Positions 29,886-37,778 of a stretch of DNA of 64,000 nucleotides are shown here, in pieces. Position numbers and translations under genes: made by a program. Numbering within the stretch: the first letter of the stretch is position 1; the number at the start of each line of letters is the position of its first letter. The notes under the pieces are model-generated. The model was not told the DNA's origin. It saw only the letters and a program-made list of their open reading frames with translations, and made no database searches. The stretch is from Azospirillum thermophilum (GTDB taxonomy: Bacteria > Pseudomonadota > Alphaproteobacteria > Azospirillales > Azospirillaceae), in NCBI RefSeq assembly GCF_003130795.1, contig NZ_CP029353.1, positions 599,001-663,000 of the forward strand, written 5' to 3'.

Positions 29886-31063
29886 CAGTCCAGCGTGACC
29901 CGTGCGATCAGGGTCGGCAGGGTCTGGCAGCGCAGCAGCCCGTCGAGCGTCGCATGCTCGGTCAGCCGCAGCGCCAGGGTGCAGCCGTAGGAGTTGAGGA
30001 TCAGCTCCGTCTGGGCGAGCGAGCCGATGGCGCCGGAGGGTCTGGCGATGCTGTAGCCGGGGGCGCCCATGCGGGCGGCGACCGCGCCGGTGATCGGGGT
30101 GAAGGACTCGATCTCCACCGTCAGCGGCCCGAGATTCTGCACCACCTGATCGGAGCTGGGGTCCTCCTTCGTCGCGAAGAGCTGGATGGGGATCGAGCGG
30201 CGGCGGGCCAGCCAGTCCTTCAGCGCCAGGTTGGCCAGCACCGGGTCGCGGCTGCGCACCGCCGCCTCGAAGGCGATCTGGCGCAGCGTGGCGTCGTTGC
30301 CGCCCATCGCCGCCTCATAGGCGGCAATCCGCGCCGGCCGGTCGGCGCCGGTCAGCTTCGCCCGCAGATCGGTGATGCGGGCGGTCCGCGCCTCCACCGC
30401 CCGGCGCTCCGCCTCCATGCGCTCCGCCTCGGCGCGGGCGGCGGCGGCGACCTGGGACAGCAGGGCGCCTTCGTGCGTCTGGCGCTCCTGCTCCTCGGCC
30501 ATGCGGCGGCGCGCGGTCTCCTCCCGCTCGTCCTGCAGGCGGCGGGCCTCGTCGCTGCCGGCGATCACGGTGAGGCCGGGCAGCGCGGAGGCCGGCTGTC
30601 CCAGCCCCTGCATCACCTCGGGGTTCTTCAGGTCGATGCGGGTTTCGACGCCGGTCTTGCCGCGCGTCACCGTGGCGACGGCATTCAGCGTCTTTTCCAG
30701 CGGCGGCGCCGCCACCGGCCGGATGAAGGTCAGCGGGCCGTCGCGCCCTTCGACCGTGAAGGTCGGCTCGCCCAGGCTCAGCCGGACGACGACCCGGGCG
30801 GTCGCGGTGCTGGTGGCGGAAGAGGAGGACGAAGAGGAGGCGGCGGGGCCGCCGCGGCCCGGCTGGGGGGTGACGGTCACCTCCTCGACCCTCCAGGGCG
30901 GCGGGACGAGGCGGGTCACCTCCGTCCGGATCCGCGCCTCGGGCAGGGCGGGATCGGCCGCATGGGCCGGCAGCGCCACTCCCGGCCCCGCCGCGCCGAG
31001 CGCCGCCGCCAGCAGCATCACGACCTTCCATCCCACAGGACGTGCCCCCGTTGGACGTCCCAT
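29885..31063 (-). CDS. Exported protein of unknown function
   Basis: A 392-residue protein with a signal peptide (about 1-36, ending AHAAD). A stretch of seven serines sits near residue 80, and a coiled-coil region rich in Arg, Glu and Ala (about 180-255) follows. The C-terminal domain is globular with two cysteines (YGCTL and LLRCQ) that could form a disulfide in the periplasm. I recognise no family. The start is ATG 31063, which puts the signal peptide first. It overlaps the downstream SH3 gene by one base, so it is part of a two-gene envelope operon. Confidence 0.7.
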   Translation of the reverse strand: MGRPTGARPVGWKVVMLLAAALGAAGPGVALPAHAADPALPEARIRTEVTRLVPPPWRVEEVTVTPQPGRGGPAASSSSSSSATSTATARVVVRLSLGEPTFTVEGRDGPLTFIRPVAAPPLEKTLNAVATVTRGKTGVETRIDLKNPEVMQGLGQPASALPGLTVIAGSDEARRLQDEREETARRRMAEEQERQTHEGALLSQVAAAARAEAERMEAERRAVEARTARITDLRAKLTGADRPARIAAYEAAMGGNDATLRQIAFEAAVRSRDPVLANLALKDWLARRRSIPIQLFATKEDPSSDQVVQNLGPLTVEIESFTPITGAVAARMGAPGYSIARPSGAIGSLAQTELILNSYGCTLALRLTEHATLDGLLRCQTLPTLIARVTLD

Positions 31064-31371
31064 CGCCGTCCACTCCCCCGTCAAGTCCGTCGATCTCGTC
31101 CGCGGCCGGCCTTCCGCCGGCGCCGGACCGCACTGGTATAGCGCAGGATTCAGGAAAGGAAGCCTGTTTTCCACCCCGCCGGCGTTTCATCGCGCCGAGG
31201 GCAAATCCCACCCCATCCCACGCGCTGCGTTGTATTTTGTGGCCGGCCATCGCGACCAGCGGTCGAAAACAGCTTGGACGGCACACGCCGCTTGCAATAT
31301 CCTCATACAAGTGGATGTATATCTGCCACGTCTGATAGCGGACTCTCAACGGGTGGAGATCAGGGACTCAG
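31064..31371. other. Divergent promoter region, 308 bases
   Basis: The spacer lies between the exported-protein operon and the RHH gene. Apart from the candidate promoter/operator at 31292-31321, I see no hairpin terminator and no ORF with a ribosome binding site. Confidence 0.45.
31292..31321 (+). promoter_or_regulatory. Candidate promoter and operator of the RHH gene
   Basis: TTGCAA (31292-31297) and TGTATA (31316-31321), 18 bases apart, could be -35 and -10. A perfect inverted repeat ATACA-N6-TGTAT (31305-31320) overlaps the proposed -10 and is a possible operator. Ribbon-helix-helix proteins often repress their own promoter, so the site may be bound by the product of the next gene. Confidence 0.35.
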
Positions 31372-31692
31372 ATGGCTCGCACAAGCGGAGGAAAGGAAGG
31401 GCCGCTCCTGGTCTGCAGGAATGTGAAGGTCAGCGGCCGGCGCACAAGCCTGCGCATGGAACCGTATATTTGGGAATCGCTGAAGGAAATCTGCGAACGG
31501 GAGGGGATGACCCTCAACGAGATTTGTACACAAATAGATCAGCGGAAGGGGGAGGCGAATCTGACCGCCTCCATCCGCGTCTTCATCGTCAGCTATTACC
31601 GCACGGCCATCGGTGTCCGCGGCTTTTCGGAAAACGGTCCCTCCTCCATCCTGCGCAAGGCGATGGACGATGCCGTTCCGCTCGACGACTGA
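31372..31692 (+). CDS. Ribbon-helix-helix (RHH_4-type) protein
   Basis: A 106-residue protein whose central part (about 16-75) follows the alphaproteobacterial RHH_4 pattern. The strand GRRTSLRME is followed by helices LKEICEREGMTLNEIC, an IDQRKGEANLTASIRVF segment and YYR. RHH proteins bind DNA as dimers through the paired strand. The C-terminal extension (about 80-106) is specific to this protein. ATG 31372 lacks a strong ribosome binding site, though GGTGGAG lies about 18 bases upstream. Its target is unknown. Confidence 0.82.
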   Translation: MARTSGGKEGPLLVCRNVKVSGRRTSLRMEPYIWESLKEICEREGMTLNEICTQIDQRKGEANLTASIRVFIVSYYRTAIGVRGFSENGPSSILRKAMDDAVPLDD

Positions 31693-31734
31693 CTCAGGGA
31701 CGCCCGAACCGGGGACGCCCGAACCGGCGCCCGC

Positions 31735-32613
31735 CTACCAGCGCAGGCTGGGCAGGCTGTAGGTCGGGATATGGCCGGCGGCCTCCGCCACCTGCGCCAG
31801 CCGGACCGGATCGACCGCCTCGCCCCAGGCGGCCCCGCCCAGCTCCTCCTGGTGGATGCCGGCGGTGACCAGCGCCACGTCGAGCCCGGCGGCGTTCGCG
31901 CCGGCCACGTCGGTGCGGAAGCTGTCGCCCACCGCCAGGATGCGCCGCGGGTCGGCGATGCCCAGCAGGTCGCGGCAGCGGCCGTAGACCGGGGCGAAGG
32001 GCTTGCCGTGCTGGCGCACCTCGCCCCCCATCTCCTCGTAGCGGGCGGCCAGCGTGCCGGCGCAGATCACCATCTGCGGCCCGACCATCACCACCAGGTC
32101 GGGGTTGGCGCAGATCATCGGCAGCCCGGCCCGCAGGCAGGCGTCGAGCTGCGGCTGGTAGTCCTCCAGCGTCTCGCCGAACACGACGATGCCGGTGTTG
32201 ACGACGAAGTCGGCCTCCTCCGGCCGCTCCGCCAGCACGTAGCCGAGCCCGTCATAGACGTCGCGGTCGCGGTCCGGACCGATATGGTAGAGCCGGCGGC
32301 CCAGCGCGGCGTGCCAGGGATCGTCGCGCAGCCGCAGCGCGTCGTAGGTCGCCTCGCCCGACGTCATGACATGGTGGTAGCGTTCGCGTCCGATCCCCAT
32401 GCCCTGCAGCTTGGCGATGACGCCGCCGGTGCGGCGCGGCGCGTTGGACAGCAGGCAGATGGTCTTGCCGGCCGCCCGCAGTCGGTCGAGACAGTCGGGA
32501 ACGCCGGGGTAGGGCTGCTCCCCGTCGTGGATCACCCCCCACAGGTCGAGGATCACGCCGTCGTAGCGGTCGATGACGGTGGAGATGCCGGGAAGCTGCT
32601 GGATGTCGGCCAT
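31735..32613 (-). CDS. TIGR01459-type HAD hydrolase, subfamily IIA
   Basis: A 292-residue HAD phosphatase of the NagD-like IIA type. Motif I is DLWGVIHDG (about 19-27), where the first Asp would be the nucleophile although it appears as ILDLWGV. The cap domain sits between motifs II and III, and the motif IV region is VGDSFRTDVAGA. Such enzymes dephosphorylate sugar phosphates or nucleotides; this alphaproteobacterial subgroup has no assigned substrate. Start ATG 32613. The glycosyltransferase gene ends 53 bases upstream on the same strand. Confidence 0.88.
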   Translation of the reverse strand: MADIQQLPGISTVIDRYDGVILDLWGVIHDGEQPYPGVPDCLDRLRAAGKTICLLSNAPRRTGGVIAKLQGMGIGRERYHHVMTSGEATYDALRLRDDPWHAALGRRLYHIGPDRDRDVYDGLGYVLAERPEEADFVVNTGIVVFGETLEDYQPQLDACLRAGLPMICANPDLVVMVGPQMVICAGTLAARYEEMGGEVRQHGKPFAPVYGRCRDLLGIADPRRILAVGDSFRTDVAGANAAGLDVALVTAGIHQEELGGAAWGEAVDPVRLAQVAEAAGHIPTYSLPSLRW

Positions 32614-32666
32614 GGTGTCCGGAGGCTTGGGGTCGCGAAAGGGGTGCGGGAGGGGATGATATGGGC

Positions 32667-33893
32667 TCAGCGCCGCCGCCCGGCCATCAGTTCGGCATAG
32701 ACGGCGAGCGTGTCGCCGCACATCCGCTGCCTGGTGTAGCGGTCGGCGACGAAGGCGCGGGCGCGGGCGCCGATGGCGTCGCGCTGCTCCGGGGTCAGGG
32801 ACAGCGCCTCGTCCAGCGCCTTGGCGAGCGCCTTGGCATCGGCCGGCGGCACCACCCAGGCGGTCTCGCCGGGGATGACGGTCTCCTGGTAGGCGCCGAT
32901 GGCCGAGACGATCACCGGCTTGCCCATCGCCTGCGCCTCCACGATGACTCGGCCGAAGGCCTCCGGCTCCTGCGAGGCGGAGACGACGACGTCCGACAGC
33001 AGGTAGGCGGCGGCCATGTCGCTGCAATGGTCGGTCATGCGCACCACCCCGTCGAGCCCGGCGCGGCGCACCCGCTCCACCAGCTCCTGCCGGTAGCCGC
33101 TGCGCCCCTGGTCGGAGCCGACCAGCAGGGCCAGCACGTCCTTGCGCCCCAGCTCGGCCAGCGCGTCGATCAGGACGGTCTGGCCTTTCCAGCGGGTCAG
33201 CCGGCCGGGCAGCAGGATCACCGCGCGGTCGTCGGGCAGCCGCCATTCCTTGGCCAGCGTCACCAGCCGGGCCGGGCTGACCTGCTCCGGCGAGAAGACG
33301 GCCGGGTCGATGCCGCGGTGGATGGTGCGGATGCGTGCCGGGTCGGTGTCGTAATTCTCCAGGATGTGGCGGCGCACGAAGTCGGAGATGGCGATCACCC
33401 GCTCGCCGCGCGCCATCACGGAGTTGTAGCGCCGCTTCAGCGCCCCGGAGATGTTGTAGGGCGCATGGAAGGTGGTCATGTAGGCTGCCCCGGTCTCCCG
33501 GCAGGCCAGCCAGGCGCTCCAGGCCGGCGCGCGGGAGCGGGCGTGGACGATGTCCACCCGGCTCTCGACGATGATCCGCGCCAGCTTCTTCGCGTTGCGC
33601 CGGATGGTCAGCGGGTTCTTCGAGGCGAGCGGCAGGGTGATGTGGCGGATGCCGGCGCGGTCCAGCTCGCGCACCATCGGCCCGCCCTGGGAGGCGACCA
33701 GCGGCAGTCCGCCGGCCTCCTGCAGCGCCAGCGCCATGTCGATGCAGCCGCGCTCCGCCCCGCCGGTCACCAGCTCCGGCACCACCTGCAGCACCGTCGG
33801 CGCCCGTCCGCCGGGCCAGCCGCCCCCGTCCTGCGGCAGGGCTGCCGGGTTGCGCGGGGCGTCGTCGGTGTTAAGGTGGCTGGAGAGTTCCAT
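32667..33893 (-). CDS. Glycosyltransferase family 4 protein
   Basis: A 408-residue GT-B enzyme. The acceptor-binding N-terminal half contains VTGGAERGCIDMA (a typical GT4 start, about 40-52), and the donor-binding half contains the EX7E motif in EAFGRVIVEAQAMG. It transfers a sugar from a nucleotide donor, probably in lipopolysaccharide or exopolysaccharide synthesis. Which sugar is not visible. There is no membrane segment. It is divergent from the alpha/beta hydrolase gene and precedes the HAD gene. Confidence 0.9.
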   Translation of the reverse strand: MELSSHLNTDDAPRNPAALPQDGGGWPGGRAPTVLQVVPELVTGGAERGCIDMALALQEAGGLPLVASQGGPMVRELDRAGIRHITLPLASKNPLTIRRNAKKLARIIVESRVDIVHARSRAPAWSAWLACRETGAAYMTTFHAPYNISGALKRRYNSVMARGERVIAISDFVRRHILENYDTDPARIRTIHRGIDPAVFSPEQVSPARLVTLAKEWRLPDDRAVILLPGRLTRWKGQTVLIDALAELGRKDVLALLVGSDQGRSGYRQELVERVRRAGLDGVVRMTDHCSDMAAAYLLSDVVVSASQEPEAFGRVIVEAQAMGKPVIVSAIGAYQETVIPGETAWVVPPADAKALAKALDEALSLTPEQRDAIGARARAFVADRYTRQRMCGDTLAVYAELMAGRRR

Positions 33894-33947
33894 GGGACCG
33901 GGTTTCCGTCAGGGCTGGTCCCGATCGTGACAGGGAAGCCAACCGCA

Positions 33948-34754
33948 ATGACCGGATCCGCTGCCGTTTCGGGCGGCGCGCACCATAGCCTACCGCGCGG
34001 CGCCGCCACCATAGCCTATCGTCACACCCCAGCCGCCCGCCCGGGGGATGGCCGGCCGGGGGTGATGTTCCTCAGCGGCTTCATGTCCGACATGACCGGC
34101 ACCAAGGCCGTGGCGCTGGAGGAGTGGGCGGTCGGCCAGGGGCTGGCCTATACCCGCTTCGACTACCAGGGCCACGGCGCGTCCAGCGGACGCTTCGCCG
34201 ACGGCACCATCGGGCTGTGGGCCGACGACGCGCTGGCGGTGCTGGACGCGGTGACCAGCGGGCCGCAGATCCTCGTGGGTTCCTCGATGGGCGGCTGGAT
34301 GATGCTGCTGACGGCGCTGCGCCGCCCGGAACGGGTGGCCGGGCTGCTCGGCATCGCCCCGGCGCCGGACTTCACCGACGACCTGATGTGGGACCTCTTC
34401 GACGAGGACATCCGCCGCGCCATCCGCGAGGAGGGCGTGTGGCTGCGCCCGTCGGAGTACGGGCCGGAGCCGCAGCCGATCACCCGCGCCCTGATCGAGG
34501 ACGGCCGCGACCACCTGCTGCTGCGCGGGCCGATCGGCGTGACGGTACCGGTTCGCGTCCTGCACGGCATGTGCGACCCGGACGTGCCGTGGCAGCGCAG
34601 CCTGACCCTGGCAGAGAGGCTGGCGACCGACGATGTCCGTCTGACCTTCGTGAAGGACGGCGACCACCGCCTGTCCCGCCCGCAGGACATCGCGCTGCTG
34701 TGCCGCACGGTCGCCGATCTGGTGGCCGAACTGGCGGGACGGACGGCTGCGTAA
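33948..34754 (+). CDS. Alpha/beta hydrolase (ABHD10-like)
   Basis: A 268-residue hydrolase with a complete catalytic triad: nucleophile in GSSMGG (about 107-112), Asp in MCDPDVP (about 210-216) and His in DGDHRL (about 241-246). Sequence around FDYQGHG and the nucleophile elbow resembles ABHD10-type thioesterases and small esterases. The natural ester or thioester is unknown. ATG 33948 has AGGGAAG nine bases upstream; a GTG at 33927 would add seven residues. Single gene, followed by tRNA-Ser. Confidence 0.88.
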   Translation: MTGSAAVSGGAHHSLPRGAATIAYRHTPAARPGDGRPGVMFLSGFMSDMTGTKAVALEEWAVGQGLAYTRFDYQGHGASSGRFADGTIGLWADDALAVLDAVTSGPQILVGSSMGGWMMLLTALRRPERVAGLLGIAPAPDFTDDLMWDLFDEDIRRAIREEGVWLRPSEYGPEPQPITRALIEDGRDHLLLRGPIGVTVPVRVLHGMCDPDVPWQRSLTLAERLATDDVRLTFVKDGDHRLSRPQDIALLCRTVADLVAELAGRTAA

Positions 34755-34781
34755 AAATGCTGCGGAGGTGCAATCTGACGC

Positions 34782-34810
34782 TTGCATGACGAAGCCGACC
34801 CCATTATAAA
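34782..34810 (+). promoter_or_regulatory. Promoter of tRNA-Ser
   Basis: TTGCAT (34782-34787) and TATAAA (34805-34810) are separated by exactly 17 bases, and the tRNA begins 12 bases after the -10. This is the best sigma-70-type promoter in the window. Confidence 0.75.
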
Positions 34811-34821
34811 CCGGCCTCCAC

Positions 34822-34912
34822 GGAGGGGTGGCCGAGTGGTCGAAGGCGCACGCCTGGAAAGTGTGTATACCCCAAAAGGGTATCGAGGGTTCGAATCCCT
34901 CTCCCTCCGCCA
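34822..34912 (+). tRNA. tRNA-Ser (GGA)
   Basis: The acceptor stem GGAGGGG pairs with TCCCTCC, with discriminator G and an encoded CCA end. The D arm is TGGCCGAGTGG, the anticodon loop contains CTGGAAA (anticodon GGA), a long variable arm typical of class II tRNAs follows (TACCCCAAAAGGGTA), and the T arm has GGTTCGAATCC. Confidence 0.97.
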
Positions 34913-34942
34913 TTGAGTTTTTCGGGGCTCCAACCCGACGAG

Positions 34943-34975
34943 AAGGCCCGGCGATTACGCCGGGCCTTTTCGTTT
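34943..34975 (+). terminator. Intrinsic terminator after tRNA-Ser
   Basis: An 11-bp stem AAGGCCCGGCG (34943-34953) / CGCCGGGCCTT (34958-34968) with loop ATTA, followed by TTCGTTT. It sits 30 bases after the tRNA. Confidence 0.9.
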
Positions 34976-35022
34976 GCCGGCGATACCGGGTGAGCCTGCG
35001 CGGCCATCTCCAGCTTTGCCGC

Positions 35023-35066
35023 CTGACGCGAAAACGTCATGAAACCGTCGGGCCGTTGTAGCAAAG
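35023..35066 (+). promoter_or_regulatory. Possible Pho-box-like repeat upstream of the phytase-like gene
   Basis: Four 11-base units follow one another: CTGACGCGAAA, ACGTCATGAAA, CCGTCGGGCCG, TTGTAGCAAAG. PhoB sites are 11-bp-period direct repeats of CTGTCAT with an A-rich spacer, and the first two units fit best. The site ends 44 bases before the start codon. The match is partial and should be treated as a hypothesis. Confidence 0.3.
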
Positions 35067-35110
35067 CTCCGTCACACACAGCCCCCTAACGATAAGTTGG
35101 GGATGACCTA

Positions 35111-37633
35111 ATGCATAACTCCTTCGGGGGCGGGCGGCTGCGGGCGCTGCTGCTGTCCGCGACCGGCCTGCTCGCGCTGGCGGTTCAGGGGCCGATGGCC
35201 CAGGGGGCTGCCGCCCAGGTGGCCGACAGCGTGACGTTGGGCGGGGCGGCCTTCGTCAATCAGGGGCTGGTCGGCGTCGGGCGGATCGATTCCGCGGCGC
35301 GCGACAGGTTCGGGGAGACCTTCGGGTCGATGTCGGGGCTGACGTTCGATGCACGGTCCTGGCGCCGCACCGGCGACAGCTATTCCGGCATCATGTTCGC
35401 CCTGCCGGACCGCGGCTACAACGCCGCCGGGACGACCGACTACCGCCCGCGCCTCAATACGCTCGCCATCACGCTCACGCCCTATTACGGCTCGGCGGCG
35501 CCGCCGGCGGGGCGCGGCCAGCAATCCCAGCTCTCCTTGAGCCTGCTGGACACGACGCTGCTGACCGAGGCCAGCGGGGCGGTCACCACCGGCCTCGATC
35601 CGCAGCCGCGCACCGGGGTGCGCGCGGCGTCGGGCGGCTTCCCGGTGCTGCCGCAGGCCTTCAACGGCAAGATCAGCCTGGACACCGAGGCCGTCGTGCG
35701 CATGCCGGACGGCAGCTTCTACATCAGCGACGAATACGGCCCCTACATCTACCGCTTCTCGGCGTCCGGCCGGATGATGTCGGCGATCCAGCCGCCGGCG
35801 GCGCTGCTGCCCGTCCGCAACGGGACGCTGGACTTCTCGTCGAACAATCCCGGCCCCAACCAGCCGGCCCCGAGCCCGCTCGACCCGACCGCCGGGCGCC
35901 AGAACAACCAGGGGCTGGAAGGGCTGGCGCTGACGCCGGACCGCGGCAAGCTGGTCGCCCTGCTGCAGAGCGCCACCCGCCAGGACGGCGGAACCGGCGG
36001 CAGCAGCGCCACCCGGCGCAACACCCGGATGCTGGTCTATGACGTCGCCTCCAACCCCGACAACCCGCGGCTGATCGGTCACTATGTCGTGCCGCTGCCG
36101 ACCTACCAGAGCGGCGGCCGCACCCAGGTCGCGGCGCAGAGCGAGATGCTGGCGCTGAACGACAAGCAGTTCCTGGTGCTGTCGCGCGACAGCAACAACG
36201 GCCAGGGCCTGAGCGGGACCAACTCGCTCTACCGCAGCATCGACATCGTCGACATCTCCGGCGCCACCAACCTCGTCGGCACCGCCTACGAGGGGGCGAC
36301 GCCGGTGGCGCCGGGCGGGTCGCTGGTGGCGTCGGTCACCCCGGTCGCCTACACCAGCTTCCTCAACATCAACAACAACGGGCAGCTCGGCCGGTTCGGG
36401 CTGCACAATGGCGGGGCGCAGGACGCCAACCTGCTGTCGGAGAAGTGGGAGGCCATGGGCATCCTGCCGGCGCTCGACCCGGCGCGCCCCGACGACGTGT
36501 TCCTGTTCGTCGGGAACGACAACGACTTCCTGACCCGCAACGGCCATCAGGTCGGCGCGGCCTACGACGCCGGCGCCAAAGTCGACACGATGGTGCTGGT
36601 CTACCGGCTGACGCTGCCCACCTATGTCGATCCGCTGGCCATCGAGTCGCTGCGGGAAACCGCGCTGCCGCTCGCCCGCGGGCTCGGCAACGCCTCGCTG
36701 TCGATGTCCGAGGCGGCGACGCGCGCCGTCCGCAGCCATCTGGGCGCGCTCCAGCTCTTCGCCGGCCGCGACCAGGCGATGGGCGCCGCGTCCTCCGGCC
36801 CGGCCCTGACCGGCTGGGTCGCCGGCACCCTCGACTTCAACCGGATGAACGGCTCCGGCGCGTCGGGTGCGGGCGAAGGCGATGCCCGCACCGCGACGGT
36901 CGGCGCCGACCTGCGCCTCTCGGAGACCCTGACCGTCGGCCTCGCGGTCGGCGCCGGGCGCAACACCCTCTCCTTCAAGGAGATCGGCGGCGCCAAGCAG
37001 CGCTCCTGGTCGGTCAGCCCCTATGTCGCGGCGGCCTGGCAGGGCTTCTTCGGCTCGCTGTCGGGTACCTGGGCCTTCGACCGCTACGACCGGATCAGCC
37101 GCGAGACCGGCGCCTACGGCCTGACCGCCCGCGGCGACACCAACGGGCGGAGCTGGTCGGTCGGCGGCGAGGCCGGCTACGACCTGGGCGGCGGCGACTG
37201 GTCCTTCGGCCCGGTGGCGGGGGCGCGCTACACCCGCGCCACCGTCGACGGCTACACGGAGTCCGAGGCGATTCACCTGAACGGCGTCCTCCCCGACCAG
37301 ACGCGGAAGGGCTGGAGCTGGGATCTGGGCGCCCAGGTCGCCCACCGCTTCACGGCCGAGAGCCTGTCGATCATCCCGCAGGCCCGCGTCAGCTATGAAT
37401 GGAACCGCGTCCGCGGGGCCGAGACGCTGAGCGCCACCCTGGCGAACCGCAGCTTCAGCAGCCTCGGCACGGTCAGCCGCGGCTTCGACCGGCCGGACCG
37501 CGACGGCCTGCGGGTGGGGGCGGCGGTGACTCTGGCCTCCGGGCCGGTCTCCTGGCAGGTCGGCTATGACGGGAAGTTCGGACAGGACGTGAGGGACCAC
37601 AACGTCTTCACGTCCCTGGGCTACCGGTTCTGA
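35111..37633 (+). CDS. Phytase-like esterase autotransporter
   Basis: An 840-residue type Va-like secreted protein. A signal peptide (about 1-36, ending AAAQ) is followed by an esterase-like-activity-of-phytase domain (about 55-515), with LPDRGYNAAG, the calcium-propeller-like DEYGPYIYRF segment and EGLALTPDRGKLVAL. A linker leads to a C-terminal autotransporter beta-barrel (about 565-840) of alternating polar and hydrophobic strands. It ends in the outer-membrane signature YRF with terminal Phe. The passenger would face the cell surface and could release phosphate from organic esters. No separate secretion genes are needed. Start ATG 35111. Confidence 0.9.
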   Translation: MHNSFGGGRLRALLLSATGLLALAVQGPMAQGAAAQVADSVTLGGAAFVNQGLVGVGRIDSAARDRFGETFGSMSGLTFDARSWRRTGDSYSGIMFALPDRGYNAAGTTDYRPRLNTLAITLTPYYGSAAPPAGRGQQSQLSLSLLDTTLLTEASGAVTTGLDPQPRTGVRAASGGFPVLPQAFNGKISLDTEAVVRMPDGSFYISDEYGPYIYRFSASGRMMSAIQPPAALLPVRNGTLDFSSNNPGPNQPAPSPLDPTAGRQNNQGLEGLALTPDRGKLVALLQSATRQDGGTGGSSATRRNTRMLVYDVASNPDNPRLIGHYVVPLPTYQSGGRTQVAAQSEMLALNDKQFLVLSRDSNNGQGLSGTNSLYRSIDIVDISGATNLVGTAYEGATPVAPGGSLVASVTPVAYTSFLNINNNGQLGRFGLHNGGAQDANLLSEKWEAMGILPALDPARPDDVFLFVGNDNDFLTRNGHQVGAAYDAGAKVDTMVLVYRLTLPTYVDPLAIESLRETALPLARGLGNASLSMSEAATRAVRSHLGALQLFAGRDQAMGAASSGPALTGWVAGTLDFNRMNGSGASGAGEGDARTATVGADLRLSETLTVGLAVGAGRNTLSFKEIGGAKQRSWSVSPYVAAAWQGFFGSLSGTWAFDRYDRISRETGAYGLTARGDTNGRSWSVGGEAGYDLGGGDWSFGPVAGARYTRATVDGYTESEAIHLNGVLPDQTRKGWSWDLGAQVAHRFTAESLSIIPQARVSYEWNRVRGAETLSATLANRSFSSLGTVSRGFDRPDRDGLRVGAAVTLASGPVSWQVGYDGKFGQDVRDHNVFTSLGYRF

Positions 37634-37778
37634 GTCCGGCGGAGCGGGGCGGGCGGGCCATATGCCGCCCGTCCCGCGCCCCGCGCCCCTTATCCATCAC
37701 TTGCCCATTGCGCCCGTGACGGTATGTTCGCGCGGGTGGCCGGCTGGGCCGGTGAAATCGGGATGAAGCGGGACGGAC

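Noticed and set aside
26493..29990. Very long open frame on the plus strand over the MFS, crotonase and SH3 genes
   Set aside because: It is a GC-rich shadow of three well-supported minus-strand genes and has no recognisable domain.
37645..37675. GC-rich hairpin after the autotransporter gene
   Set aside because: The stem has mismatches and no T-run follows; plausible but not distinguishable from chance in this GC-rich DNA.
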